DNA from: Algoriphagus aquimarinus
GTDB taxonomy: Bacteria > Bacteroidota > Bacteroidia > Cytophagales > Cyclobacteriaceae
NCBI RefSeq assembly: GCF_900112005.1
Contig: NZ_FOKK01000003.1
Span: forward strand, 186,001-250,000
Direction: 5' to 3'
DNA: 64,000 nucleotides
Shown: piece by piece, positions 45,374-55,207 of the stretch
Position numbering within the stretch: position 1 is the first letter of the stretch
Layout of the letters: each line of letters begins with the position of its first letter
Position numbers and translations under genes: made by a program
The notes under the pieces: generated by a model
Told to the model about the DNA's origin: nothing
Seen by the model: the letters and a program-made list of their open reading frames with translations, nothing else
The model's database searches: none

Positions 45374-46123
45374 ATGCTGAAGGAAGAAAGACAGAAGTAT
45401 ATATTGGATCAGGTGCACTTGCATCATAGAGTTTTGCTTAATGATTTATCCGATTCTCTAAATGTGTCAATAGATACTGTGAGACGCGATGTGAAGGAAT
45501 TGGACAAAGAAAAAAAGCTCAAGAAAGTACATGGTGGGGCGACTTCTTTCGGCTTTATGACCTTCACAAAGGATGATGGGAATATCTATCTGAAGTCAAA
45601 GAAAATTTCTATTGGGGAGAAAACTGTTTCCTTGCTCACCGATGGGCAAGTAATACTCATGAGTGGAGGCACGACGAATATGGAAGTTGCCAAGCTGATT
45701 CCAAAGAAATTGGTTCTAACGGTGTTTACGCCAAGTCTTCATGTAGCGATGGCCTTACTTGAGCATGAGAATGTGGAGGTTATTTTCTTGGGTGGCAAGC
45801 TTTTGCACGATGCTAAATTCGCTATAGGAGGGACAGTGGTCAATGCACTTTCACAGCTTCGAGTGGATATGTGTATACTAGGAACAGGATATCTGGATGC
45901 GCAGTTTGGTCTTACAGAGTTCGATTGGGAAGTGATCCAAGTGAAGCAGGCCATGATCAGAGCGGCGAAAAAGACGGTAATTTTAACTGTGTCAGATAAA
46001 TTGCATTCAGTCCAAAAATATAAGACCTGCGATATGACAGCAGTTCATACTTTAGTGACAGAACTTGATCCTTCAGATCCACTGTTGGATGCCTTCCGAC
46101 CGTTTGACTTGGTGCTGGTGTGA
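45374..46123 (+). CDS. DeoR/GlpR-family transcriptional regulator
   Basis: 249 residues. N-terminal helix-turn-helix (LNDLSDSLNVSIDTVRRDVKELD) and the sugar-phosphate sensing domain from about residue 75, with VILMSGGTTNMEVAKL, VIFLGGKLLHD and the CILGTGYLDAQFGLTEFDWE stretch near residue 165. Effectors are phosphorylated sugars; for the divergent operon GlcNAc-6-P or MurNAc-6-P would fit. The 188 bases between the two genes hold the phased T-tracts. Confidence 0.9.
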   Translation: MLKEERQKYILDQVHLHHRVLLNDLSDSLNVSIDTVRRDVKELDKEKKLKKVHGGATSFGFMTFTKDDGNIYLKSKKISIGEKTVSLLTDGQVILMSGGTTNMEVAKLIPKKLVLTVFTPSLHVAMALLEHENVEVIFLGGKLLHDAKFAIGGTVVNALSQLRVDMCILGTGYLDAQFGLTEFDWEVIQVKQAMIRAAKKTVILTVSDKLHSVQKYKTCDMTAVHTLVTELDPSDPLLDAFRPFDLVLV

Positions 46124-46317
46124 TCGTAATGATTTTGTAGCAGCGTGTGAAATACTGGTATACTTATAATAGATGGGTTAGTGTTTTTTCACCAAATAAA
46201 CGTGCTAAAAGTAAGGGAGAAATAATACCATCCTTGTAGGGTTTCCCGAAATTTATTAACTGCTTATTCTATACTTATGTCATCCATTTGGGATTGGTTT
46301 TTATTTTAAAAAAAGAA

Positions 46318-46384
46318 CCTCGAAGAGGGGATAATATTGTAGCCAGTAATGATCCAAAAACTCGATTGAAAACCCTGAAAGGGT
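46318..46384. repeat. Pair of GAA-loop mini hairpins in a 419-base gap
   Basis: CCTC-GAA-GAGG (46318-46328) and ACCCT-GAA-AGGGT (46372-46384), loops 55 bases apart, in the gap between the DeoR gene and the HMA gene. The sequence between (AATATTGTAGCC) resembles dispersed intergenic repeats common in Bacteroidota genomes. No gene is seen in 46124-46542. Confidence 0.5.
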
Positions 46385-46507
46385 GATATCATTCTGCACC
46401 ATTTAACTATTGCTTACTGGCTTTTATGTATTCTGACTTCGTTCCAGTTTCTAGACATGCTAAAACTAGAACTATGACCCCTGCGAACTGAGTGAATTTA
46501 AAAACAA

Positions 46508-46535
46508 AAAAGCTTCCCATTTCTGAGAAGCTTTT
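46508..46535 (-). terminator. Terminator of the HMA protein gene
   Basis: AAAAGCTTC/GAAGCTTTT, 9-bp stem with a 10-base loop; on the minus strand a T-run follows (TTTTTTGTTTT). It lies just after the stop codon at 46543. Confidence 0.8.
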
Positions 46536-46542
46536 CGGATAG

Positions 46543-46902
46543 TTAGTTGTCCTTTTTCTTAGGAAGTTCGTCATCATCATGTGCGCCATCCTTGCAGCAT
46601 TCGTCAAGCTTTGCATAAGCTTTTGGATCGCGTTTTAGTGAATCTGCATGATAGCCAACCATGGTTACTCGCTTTCGGAGTTTGTCTGGATCAGTTTTAG
46701 AATCTAGGTATGCAATATTCAGAACTTTGGTTTCCAAGTCTAGATTAACAGATTTCACTCCTTTTTCGAAGGTGAGATCTTTTTCCAATGTTGCCTTACA
46801 CATCTCGCAGATAGCTGATGTTTTAATTCCTATTGTTTTTACTTGGGCTTGCGCAGCAAAGGCAAAAGCCGCAATAAAGAAGGTTAAGATTAATTTTTTC
46901 AT
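46543..46902 (-). CDS. Secreted heavy-metal-associated (HMA) domain protein
   Basis: 119 residues. Signal peptide (MKKLILTFFIAAFAFAAQAQ), then an HMA ferredoxin-like domain with the metal-binding Cys pair in SAICEMCKATLEKD. A second Cys pair (DECCKDG) and a His/Asp/Lys-rich tail (AHDDDELPKKKDN) follow and could also bind metal. It would hold Cu(I) or a similar ion in the periplasm. It lies 163 bases from the TonB-dependent receptor gene, on the same strand, consistent with a metal uptake or handling module. Confidence 0.86.
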   Translation of the reverse strand: MKKLILTFFIAAFAFAAQAQVKTIGIKTSAICEMCKATLEKDLTFEKGVKSVNLDLETKVLNIAYLDSKTDPDKLRKRVTMVGYHADSLKRDPKAYAKLDECCKDGAHDDDELPKKKDN

Positions 46903-47065
46903 TATTTCGTTAGTTTATTTTATACGTATTTTAGCTTTTACCAGAAAGGAGATGAAAGCATTTTTAGATTTGGCAAACTCTCCATTGAGGCTACATCGGT
47001 CACCCGTCTTCGGTCTTCCGTCCACTAGATCAAGAGATAATAGCTACAGTCATAATTGCGAATGG

Positions 47066-49279
47066 TTATTTGATTTTATATCTGATCCCGGTGTAAATAA
47101 CTCTTCCGGCGATCGGACCCCAGGTCATGGAAGCATCGAAATTCGAGCCAAAAGGATTTTCAGGATCAATGATAGGATTTGATTGTTTGAAGTTTAAAAT
47201 ATTTTCTCCGCCTAAGTAAATGCTTCCCCATCGAAATCCTCGACTCACCTGCGCATTTAGCATAAAGAAATCAGGCGACTCACTTGGCTGACGAAATTCC
47301 ACTGGACTTTCGCTGGTATTAGGAATACGCATTGGACCATTCCAGTTCAATGTCATATCTGCTTTCCACTTATCGTACTTCGTAGCATAGGCCACATTCA
47401 TAAAGAATCGATCTTGACTCTGAAGGGGAATCTGCTGAAGAACTCCATTCGTGGTCATCATCATCTCATAATGCTTGTAAGCTGCTTTAGCATCTAGGCG
47501 TTCGGTGATAGGATAGCTAGCTTCTATTTGAAAACTATTCGCATAAGATCCATTAGATAGATTGTTTACTACTAGTAATTCTGAACTTACATCCATATCG
47601 TATACCAATTGATTTGTGAAATCCGTAAAGAAATAATCTGCTACCACACTAAGAGGGCGGTCATCCAAAGTTAAACTTCCAGCAATACTGACTCCCGTAT
47701 TCCAGGACACCTCAGGTTTCAGTTCTGCATTGAAAACTAGTTCTCTGGCAGAAATCCATACAGAGCTATTTTCCATCAAGGCATTTGGGGTTCGGTAGCC
47801 TTTTCCAATAGATCCTCTCACGGTCCAGCTTGGAATAAATTCCCATCTGGCATGAACTCTAGGCGTGAAATAGGTGCCAAATAGATTGTGAAAATCAGTT
47901 CTGGCTCCTGCAACTACTGTAATTCTTTCATTTGGAATGAAGTTATATTCGAAGAAAAGCCCTGGTACTTTTTCCGTTCTATACATGGCTGTATCTAGGC
48001 CAGTCGGAGTATTGGAATTAAAGGTTTCTTCAAAATCATCATAAAGAAAACTTGCCCCTGTTTTGTACTGGTGAAAGCTTGATCCCAAAACATTTTGATA
48101 AATAAAATTACCATAAGCAGTCTTTTCTATTCCTTGGTAAATTCTTCTTCCAGCTCCTCCATTAAAGTCCTGATAGGAGAGGGAATACTGAAATCCCCAG
48201 CTTTGTGTAGGTTTTTCGGGATAGATCATACCTAGCTTACCAAATACTTCTGCTTTTCGAGTATCCATTTCATAGCCATACATGCTACTTGTGGAAAGAT
48301 CACTATTGAAACCAAACCCTTTTTGCCCGCCAGCATTGTCAGACATAAATAGATTTACACCTATTTGTGCCATCAGTCGATCTCCTTCATATTTATAACG
48401 ATTGAGGAAATTTAGCTGTCTAGCTTTGGGTAGATCCATAAATCCATCATCATTCCCGTCGATTTCAGTGCTCATTTGACTGGCATGAAATAACACACCA
48501 GAACTCCATTTTTCACTGATTGGAACCTGATGATTTGCATTGATTTCCATTCTGCCAAAGGAATTAAGGTAGCCATTGAGGTACCAGGTGTCCATGCTTT
48601 CAGGTTTGAAAAGATCTACATTGATCTGGCCAGTCATAGACTCATAACCATTAATGACAGTTCCGGCCCCTTTTCCCACATCAATAGACTGAATCCAAGT
48701 GCCAGGAACAAATGTTATTCCTAGTCTGGAATTTAATCCTCGAATGTTCGGAATACCTTCTCTACTGATCAAAACATATCGACCATCCAGTCCCATCATC
48801 TGGATCATTTTGGTCCCAGTGACAGCATCTGCATAAGATACATCCACAGAGGCATTGGTTTCAAAACTCTCTGATAGATTACAGCAAGCGGCTTTTTGAA
48901 GCTCATTTTCGCTGATGAGTATGTTTAGAAAGGGAGCCTCGTCTACGACAGACTGAGATCTTCCCCTAATGGTAACTTCCTCCATTGCCTCACCACTTTC
49001 ATGCAAGGTGATTAGCATAGCTTTGTCAAAAACAGGAGCCAATGTGTCTGGCTCATATCCAAGGTAGTTCACTACCAATCGATCAGTTTTTTGCACATTC
49101 TCTAACTCAAAGTATCCATCTAGATTGGTGATTACACCTTGATCCTTGCCTTGAAGTTTGATGCTAGCCCCAATAAGAGGCTCTTTAGAAGCTGATTGTA
49201 CCTTGCCATTTATGCTGTTTTGAGCAAATACTAGTGCTGGCGCAAATAAACATGCTACTAATAAAATTGTTGATTTCAT
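47066..49279 (-). CDS. TonB-dependent receptor, metal-related by context
   Basis: 737 residues. Signal peptide, a carboxypeptidase-D-like regulatory domain (about 20-105: GKVQSASKEPLIGASIKLQG), a plug domain (VDEAPFLNILI to about 230) and a 22-strand outer-membrane barrel. The plug contains an unusual Cys pair (KAACCNLSESF), seen in receptors of the Bacteroidota found next to HMA and HYC_CC_PP proteins. It imports a ligand across the outer membrane with TonB energy; copper or a metal complex is inferred from the neighbours. The ligand is not proved by sequence. Confidence 0.9.
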   Translation of the reverse strand: MKSTILLVACLFAPALVFAQNSINGKVQSASKEPLIGASIKLQGKDQGVITNLDGYFELENVQKTDRLVVNYLGYEPDTLAPVFDKAMLITLHESGEAMEEVTIRGRSQSVVDEAPFLNILISENELQKAACCNLSESFETNASVDVSYADAVTGTKMIQMMGLDGRYVLISREGIPNIRGLNSRLGITFVPGTWIQSIDVGKGAGTVINGYESMTGQINVDLFKPESMDTWYLNGYLNSFGRMEINANHQVPISEKWSSGVLFHASQMSTEIDGNDDGFMDLPKARQLNFLNRYKYEGDRLMAQIGVNLFMSDNAGGQKGFGFNSDLSTSSMYGYEMDTRKAEVFGKLGMIYPEKPTQSWGFQYSLSYQDFNGGAGRRIYQGIEKTAYGNFIYQNVLGSSFHQYKTGASFLYDDFEETFNSNTPTGLDTAMYRTEKVPGLFFEYNFIPNERITVVAGARTDFHNLFGTYFTPRVHARWEFIPSWTVRGSIGKGYRTPNALMENSSVWISARELVFNAELKPEVSWNTGVSIAGSLTLDDRPLSVVADYFFTDFTNQLVYDMDVSSELLVVNNLSNGSYANSFQIEASYPITERLDAKAAYKHYEMMMTTNGVLQQIPLQSQDRFFMNVAYATKYDKWKADMTLNWNGPMRIPNTSESPVEFRQPSESPDFFMLNAQVSRGFRWGSIYLGGENILNFKQSNPIIDPENPFGSNFDASMTWGPIAGRVIYTGIRYKIK

Positions 49280-49438
49280 GTACTTAAGATTATCCCATTG
49301 CTCTCATGGAATTCGCATTATTCTTAGTCAAACCCTCTTTAAGCTTGAGGAAACTATGCGTCTGCGTATTTCATGAGAAATTGCTTGTGTGTAAATAGAT
49401 TACAATTCGCCAAAAGCGAATAAAAAAACAAGCTGATT

Positions 49439-49822
49439 TTAAATCAAGAAAGATTGATGGAGAATAGTAAGATCGGGAATTGCACGATCTGGAGAAAGAT
49501 ACTCAGGTTTGGAAACCTGTATGTCTTCAAGTAGAATACCTGGAATTGTGAGCACGTAAGCCAACACAAATTCTGGTGAAAGTTGGATTTGAAATTGTGT
49601 TTTTCCGAAAAAATCATCTGAATCTGATGAGGTATATTCATCTGAACAGCAATCTGCCTCAGGGACTTGAACCAAGTCTATTCCGCAGCAATCAGATCTT
49701 TCAGGCATTATAGTCACCTCAGTACTTTTCAATTCCTCTCCACAATAATGTGCTGCCAAAGTCAAATTGACTTGACCCGTCAGAAAAAACAGGAGCATTA
49801 AAGATGAGAAGAGTGATTTCAT
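49439..49822 (-). CDS. HYC_CC_PP-type small secreted Cys protein
   Basis: 127 residues. The open frame runs 219 bases further upstream, but the ATG at 49822 begins a signal peptide (MKSLFSSLMLLFFLTGQVN) and is chosen. The mature part has His-Tyr-Cys-Gly just after cleavage (AAHYCGEEL) and two Cys-Cys pairs (SDCCGIDL, ADCCSDEY), the hallmark of a Bacteroidota family found with TonB-dependent receptors and HMA proteins. Cys/His clusters suggest metal binding in the periplasm. The role is not established. Confidence 0.8.
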   Translation of the reverse strand: MKSLFSSLMLLFFLTGQVNLTLAAHYCGEELKSTEVTIMPERSDCCGIDLVQVPEADCCSDEYTSSDSDDFFGKTQFQIQLSPEFVLAYVLTIPGILLEDIQVSKPEYLSPDRAIPDLTILHQSFLI

Positions 49823-49854
49823 ACTATTAGCAAAAGTCGGTAATTCATATGATA

Positions 49855-49897
49855 AAGAAAAACCTACCTTCTTTACGTTAAGTATGAAGGTAGGTTT
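49855..49897 (-). terminator. Strong terminator of the cytochrome c gene
   Basis: AAACCTACCTTC/GAAGGTAGGTTT, 12-bp perfect stem with a 14-base loop, followed by T-rich sequence on the minus strand. It separates the cytochrome c gene from the HYC_CC_PP-type gene. Confidence 0.9.
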
Positions 49898-49920
49898 GAT
49901 TATTATTTTCAATCCAAAAT

Positions 49921-50913
49921 TTACTCTGAAGTGACTGGAGGAGAAAATTTCACGACTTGATTTGGGATTGGAGTAAGCGTTTTGATGTATGCATAAATTG
50001 CTTTTAAGTCCGATTCTTCCATTCCAGCATACATCACCCAAGGCATGATGGTGTTGAATTCTCCAGGCTGCACTTTAGGTAAATGGTAGCCAGAATCAAG
50101 GTATTGTTTGAATTTCCCTACAAACGTATCTTCGGACCAGCTTCCGATGCCAGTGGAGGCATCCGGCGTGAGGTTGGCAGATCTAACTACAGAACCATCT
50201 GGGAATGAAAACTCCCTGCCTCCAGAATAATCTTTCCCGGGAAGTCGTGTTCCTTGAGCATCGACAGGACTATGGCACTCTCCACATGAAGCAGCATTTA
50301 CCAAGTATCCACCATAGGCTATTTGGTCAGTTTTTGCTGGTTTGGTTTGAGGGTCAGCATCCTTAGGGATAGTTTTTAAAATTAGGCTTACTGGGAAATC
50401 CGCCTTGGAATCAGGGATCTCACTTTCGATGGGATCTAAAGTTCTGATGTAAGCTATGATGTCATAGATGTCTTCTGGATCCATTTTGCCATAATAAGGG
50501 TAAGGCATGATTGGGAACATTGCTCTTCCATCATTGGTAACTCCGGTAGTAATAAGCCGAAATAACTCCCCATCCGAGTAATCTGAAATCCCAGTTGGAG
50601 TGATGTTTTTGGAGTAAAATACACCTGGAAATCCCATGGAGTGATCGAATAATTCTCCACCTTCTCCTATAGTACCAGGTTTGATTGGTCCAGATAATAG
50701 AGAGAAATCACGGGTAGAATGGCAATCCACACATACTACGACATGATTTGCAAGATAGGCCCCTCTTGCTACGCGGTCAGGTCCATGATCTATCGTGAGC
50801 TCAAGGGCGGGGCTGACTTTTGGGTAGGTGAAATTCACAAAAGCAATTCCACAGATTACAAACACTAGGAAAACTCCAATCGCGTATGCTAAAATTTTAA
50901 AAATCTTTTTCAT
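49921..50913 (-). CDS. Membrane-anchored dihaem cytochrome c
   Basis: 330 residues. The frame is open to 50961, but ATG 50913 (MKKIFKILAYAIGVFLVFV) starts a membrane anchor or uncleaved signal. Two c-type haem sites are seen, CVDCH and CGECH, each followed by a long domain with a late Met likely serving as axial ligand (MFPIMPYP, FNTIMPWVMYAG). It moves electrons in the periplasm. Relatives accompany alcohol or sugar dehydrogenases or metal systems; here the partner is unknown. A terminator separates it from the HYC_CC_PP-type gene. Confidence 0.88.
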   Translation of the reverse strand: MKKIFKILAYAIGVFLVFVICGIAFVNFTYPKVSPALELTIDHGPDRVARGAYLANHVVVCVDCHSTRDFSLLSGPIKPGTIGEGGELFDHSMGFPGVFYSKNITPTGISDYSDGELFRLITTGVTNDGRAMFPIMPYPYYGKMDPEDIYDIIAYIRTLDPIESEIPDSKADFPVSLILKTIPKDADPQTKPAKTDQIAYGGYLVNAASCGECHSPVDAQGTRLPGKDYSGGREFSFPDGSVVRSANLTPDASTGIGSWSEDTFVGKFKQYLDSGYHLPKVQPGEFNTIMPWVMYAGMEESDLKAIYAYIKTLTPIPNQVVKFSPPVTSE

Positions 50914-51194
50914 ATTAAAAATGTATTTGGTATATGAAAATTTACACATTATACCAATCACCTGATTATAAAAGACTTAAAAATATTTTTTCACAAAGGA
51001 ATCCTTCAATAAATTCTTGAGATATTTTTAAAAGCAATGTGAATATTCTCAGATACAGGAGCTAAGAATTGAAATAATTGATGCCTCTAGAGGAAATGTG
51101 CTAATCTCATAATTAGGTAAAAATGAGATTGTAAGACTCAGAAAGGATATCGATGAATAGGCTCACGAAATTTTTAAAAAATGTATTGAGATTG

Positions 51195-51233
51195 AAAAAA
51201 TGTCATTGCCCTTCCGTAGAAAGGCAATGACAT
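51195..51233 (-). terminator. Strong terminator of the zinc metalloprotease gene
   Basis: ATGTCATTGCC/GGCAATGACAT, 11-bp stem with a 12-base loop, followed on the minus strand by TTTTTT. The rest of the 325-base gap to 50914 holds no gene. Confidence 0.9.
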
Positions 51234-51239
51234 GTGTGT

Positions 51240-53684
51240 TTATTCGGAGTCTAGTAATGAGTCTACCAGAGCATCAATATCACGAAGGTGATTTTGAACC
51301 ATTCCTGAACTGTATCTAGAGCTTGCAGATCGAACAGTGCTTTGGATAGTTTTCAATTCTGCTCGAACAGCAGCACTGATATCAGAACGGCTTTTTTCAT
51401 CCTGAGTCATTAGAGAAGCAAGACGCTCCACATGCGAACGCTGTAGATTTCTGCGAAATGCATCAATGTCTTTCGAACCAGAAAGTTCAGACCAAATACC
51501 TTTTCTCAAATCACTTAGCATTTGTGTCATCGAATACGCAGTTGATCCATTCAAAGCTTCGTTGTCAATCATGCGCTCCAATCGGTCCTTTCTCAGAACG
51601 TTGCTCAGAATTCTTGATTGCAAACTACCAATAGAAGATACTGCACCACTAGGCTCAATGTTGTTAAGAATTTCTTTTTGAAGTAGCCAATCAGGAGTGG
51701 TGAAAACATGCTCGTTCAAAAACTTCATTGAGTTTACCTGCTCAGCTTTGGAAGTAGGAGTATAGGTGACACCTTCTTGATCGGTCGTTTTATATTGCTC
51801 GTAAACGCCTCCGATGTTGGTGACCACATGATTCGCAAAGCGAGACCATACACCAATCAATTCTCCATACATTTCTTCAAGATCACCATAACCTTCGCCA
51901 GCTGTTGCTGTCCATTTTGCAAGATTTGGCGCTACGATTTTCAAATTGGCCAAGCCATAAGTACTTGCTTTTACAGCATCATCGCCTACAGATTCGGTTT
52001 GAGCACTTGGATCAAAGGAATTACCTCCTGAAAATAGGTATATAGGATCCCCAGCTTTTTCTCTAATCCAATTATTCAACGTTGGCTTTTCAGCTTCCGG
52101 AGACTTTGCATTTGGGATGTATCGATATCCCCAGTTTACTGCATAGCTGTCATACGGTCCGAGCATTCTCACCCAGCGAACTCCTTCATCGCCTGGCTGA
52201 GCGACGTAATTGTAGCGAGTGTAATCCATGATCGTAGTAGCAAGTCCCCATTTTTGGGTGAAAGAAGCTGAGCGTAATGAATCGGTTGGGTAGGCATAAG
52301 AAGCCTTCATGTTGTGTGGAAGTCCGATGGCATGACCGATTTCGTGAGAAATCACTCTTCGCATCATTTCACCGATTTCCTCATCTGGTGTGTTCAACGT
52401 TCTCGCAGAAGGGTTTGCAGCCCCTGTTTCTAGTAAGTAGCGGTTTCGGTACGAGCGTAGGTGGTTGTGGAACCACACAATATCACTTTCTATGATTTCT
52501 CCGGATCGTGGATCAGATACACTTGGCCCCATGGCGTTTCGAGCGGTAGTAGCTACATATCGAACGGTGGAATAACGTGAGTCTTCAGCACTCCAATCTG
52601 GGTCTTCCTCTTTAGTAGGAGCGTCTTTTGCAATGATTGCATTTTTGAAGCCAGCTGCTTCAAAAGCCACTTGCCAGTCTTCAATACCCTGACGGAAATA
52701 CTTTCTCCACTTTTCTGGAGTTGCCGGGTCTAGGTAATAAACTATCGGCTTCACTGGTTCTACCAATTCTCCTCTTGCATAAGCCTCAGGATCTTTTGGC
52801 TCCAACCTCCATCGTCTGATGTATGTTTTTTCATCTGATTTCAGCGCTTCAGAGCCGTAATCAATCTGGCGTGTCGTGAACCAGCCTACACGCTGATCAT
52901 GCAATCTTGCCTGCATTGGTTGCGATGGCAAGAGATACATAGACTGACTTAATTCCATAGAAATAGTCCCAGATCTTGAATTGGAAGGGGGAGTAGCGGC
53001 ATTGTAAGTCATGTCGTGACGTACTTCAATGTTCTCTGGGTAGCTCGCCATTCTGGTGATAAAGCTTCTTTCTTTATCGAGATTTCTCACTTGATACTGC
53101 TTTCTCAGAGATGCAGAAAGTCCACTGAGTGCAGGGATATCAGAAAGAAATAAATCAGTTACCTCGATCAGTGCAGCTGTTGAATCTGAATTGAAAGCTT
53201 CGATTTTGAAGGATGCCAAAATCGGATGGTAGTTATTAGCTTCCACTGATAGGTAGATAGGAAGCGAATCTGCAGCTACATTATCAAATGAAATCGATCG
53301 AAGAAGAATGCTGTTCTGCATTCTAGTCCATTGAACCACTTGTTCATTAGACTTAGAACCTGCTGTAGTATATCCACCTCCAATACCATCGGCTATTTTG
53401 GAAATACGAGAGACCAGCAGCATGTCCTTGCCTAGAAGGTCAAAAGGAACTTCGTAATAATTCTTGTCTCCAATCTTATGAACTACAAATAGTCCTTCGT
53501 CAGAGATGGCTTCTTCAGTTACAATTTCGATGTACTTTTTGAAAGCACTTTTTTTAGCAGGTTTAGCAACCTGGCTTTGCGGAGCAGGAGCTGCCTCAGC
53601 ATTTTTCTTATTCTTCTTTTGCGCAAAGCTTGCTAGGCTTAACATGATAAAGAAGGCTGTGAAAAGAGTAGTAGTTTTTCTCAT
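51240..53684 (-). CDS. Secreted zinc-dependent metalloprotease (DUF5117-type)
   Basis: 814 residues. Signal peptide (MRKTTTLFTAFFIMLSLASF), a Lys-rich linker, then a DUF5117/DUF5118-type N-terminal region and a metzincin-like catalytic domain with HEIGHAIGLPHN at about residues 447-458, giving three His ligands and the catalytic Glu. A long helical C-terminal domain (DUF4953-type) follows. Members are large periplasmic or surface proteases of the Bacteroidota with unknown substrates. It is a single-gene unit with a clear terminator. Confidence 0.9.
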   Translation of the reverse strand: MRKTTTLFTAFFIMLSLASFAQKKNKKNAEAAPAPQSQVAKPAKKSAFKKYIEIVTEEAISDEGLFVVHKIGDKNYYEVPFDLLGKDMLLVSRISKIADGIGGGYTTAGSKSNEQVVQWTRMQNSILLRSISFDNVAADSLPIYLSVEANNYHPILASFKIEAFNSDSTAALIEVTDLFLSDIPALSGLSASLRKQYQVRNLDKERSFITRMASYPENIEVRHDMTYNAATPPSNSRSGTISMELSQSMYLLPSQPMQARLHDQRVGWFTTRQIDYGSEALKSDEKTYIRRWRLEPKDPEAYARGELVEPVKPIVYYLDPATPEKWRKYFRQGIEDWQVAFEAAGFKNAIIAKDAPTKEEDPDWSAEDSRYSTVRYVATTARNAMGPSVSDPRSGEIIESDIVWFHNHLRSYRNRYLLETGAANPSARTLNTPDEEIGEMMRRVISHEIGHAIGLPHNMKASYAYPTDSLRSASFTQKWGLATTIMDYTRYNYVAQPGDEGVRWVRMLGPYDSYAVNWGYRYIPNAKSPEAEKPTLNNWIREKAGDPIYLFSGGNSFDPSAQTESVGDDAVKASTYGLANLKIVAPNLAKWTATAGEGYGDLEEMYGELIGVWSRFANHVVTNIGGVYEQYKTTDQEGVTYTPTSKAEQVNSMKFLNEHVFTTPDWLLQKEILNNIEPSGAVSSIGSLQSRILSNVLRKDRLERMIDNEALNGSTAYSMTQMLSDLRKGIWSELSGSKDIDAFRRNLQRSHVERLASLMTQDEKSRSDISAAVRAELKTIQSTVRSASSRYSSGMVQNHLRDIDALVDSLLDSE

Positions 53685-54159
53685 TTATTCAATGAAGTTG
53701 GTATATAAGTACAAAGTAACTGAAGGGGTTAAAATATAAAAGCAGTCATTTTTGGTGACTCCTTTTTCATAGGATGAAGGGTTTGATAGTTGTTTTAGCT
53801 TGGTTGAAATTGTGCTCAATAGAAGGCAATCCTTCAATTTCCACAGCAGAGAGGTATGGTAATGAGTTATAGGATTAACCTCACTGATGCCAGTGTCCGT
53901 AATTTATTTGCTTTACTGGACAGAAGAAAGAAGACGGGGATCGAATAGTTCTAAAATCTAGGGTTAGTTTATATTGCTTTCATTGCCTTGCAGGTAGAAA
54001 AGCGGAAATAAACAATGAATTATTATTTTAAATCCTAAGTCAAATCTTCAGTTGTTGCTTATTCACACCATTGAATAGTAAGAATGTAAGTGAAAGTATA
54101 ATACTGAAATAATGTACCAGAAAAATAAGAAACGTATTTTTCAAGAAAACTAGCCTAGT
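53685..54159. other. 475-base gap without a secure gene
   Basis: No gene, RNA or clear operator recognised. Two short frames (about 30 codons, beginning near 53774 and 53857) are open but have no supporting features. Confidence 0.4.
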
Positions 54160-54987
54160 ATGAATAGACGCCCCTTTCTCAAAAACTTATCACTTCTCGG
54201 AAGCGGCTTGGTGGCCTTGCCAATAGCAGGCTTTCCAGTTACACTATCCAAAACTTCGGAGGAGGAAGCATTTTTACCTGTGTTTAAATTTATCACCGCT
54301 TCAGACGGTCATTACGGACAAGCAGATACTGATTTTAAGACTTCTCACCAAAACTTAATTCAGGCGATCAAGCGCGAATCTGATGTGGACTTAGTCGTCT
54401 TCAATGGAGATTTGATTCACGATAATCCAGTCTTTATGCCTGAAGTGAAGAAAGTGTACGATCAATTGTTACCCTTGAATTACTATGTAGTGAAAGGTAA
54501 TCACGACAAAATATCCGATGCCAGATGGCTTGAAATCTGGGGCCAAGCTTCCAATACATTTTTTACGGTCAAGGATGATTACGGAATGATTATTCTCAAT
54601 TCATCCAATGAGGCTGGAGATTACCTATGCGTAGATCTGGATTTTTTACAAACAGCTTTGTCTAAAACCCAAAGTCTAAAGCAGGTATTCATCTTTATCC
54701 ATATTTCGCAGAAAGATTGGACAAGACATGGTGTGGATTGTCAAGGAGTACTCGATCTCATTGCCAGCTATCCGAATGTAAAAGCGACTTTTCATGGCCA
54801 TGATCATGATGTGGATGGTATCATTTGGAATCAAAAAAAGCCCTACTTCTGGGCAGGGCACTTCGGTGGGAGTTGGGGCAATCCATTTCCGAGTTATAGG
54901 ATTTGTGAGGTAGATGAACAAGGAAAGACAAGGACTTCTTTGAAAAGGATTTCCGATGGCCTCATTCTAAATTCGCATCAAATTTAA
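54160..54987 (+). CDS. Tat-exported calcineurin-like phosphoesterase
   Basis: 275 residues. The twin-arginine signal begins NRRPFLKNLSLLGSG. The two-metal phosphoesterase motifs are ITASDGHYGQ, VVFNGDLIHD, VKGNHDK and FHGHDHDVDG. It cuts a phosphate ester or diester outside the cytoplasm; the substrate is not predictable. It is a short member without extra domains and stands alone. Confidence 0.87.
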   Translation: MNRRPFLKNLSLLGSGLVALPIAGFPVTLSKTSEEEAFLPVFKFITASDGHYGQADTDFKTSHQNLIQAIKRESDVDLVVFNGDLIHDNPVFMPEVKKVYDQLLPLNYYVVKGNHDKISDARWLEIWGQASNTFFTVKDDYGMIILNSSNEAGDYLCVDLDFLQTALSKTQSLKQVFIFIHISQKDWTRHGVDCQGVLDLIASYPNVKATFHGHDHDVDGIIWNQKKPYFWAGHFGGSWGNPFPSYRICEVDEQGKTRTSLKRISDGLILNSHQI

Positions 54988-55207
54988 AGCCTATGCTTTC
55001 TCGTAAAAGTGCTCTTTTTCTGGTCATTTATCTTTGATCAAGATTAATTAAGTATATGGCAAATGGACATCTTAAAAGTGAATTTGTACTCAAAATGAAA
55101 GCAGATTAGCTAGATTGAATTGCCCTGCGAGGAATGTAGAGTAAGCACTTCTCGATGTATGGACTTAATTTATAAATACAATTTTCCAGTAAAAAAATGT
55201 GTAAAGC

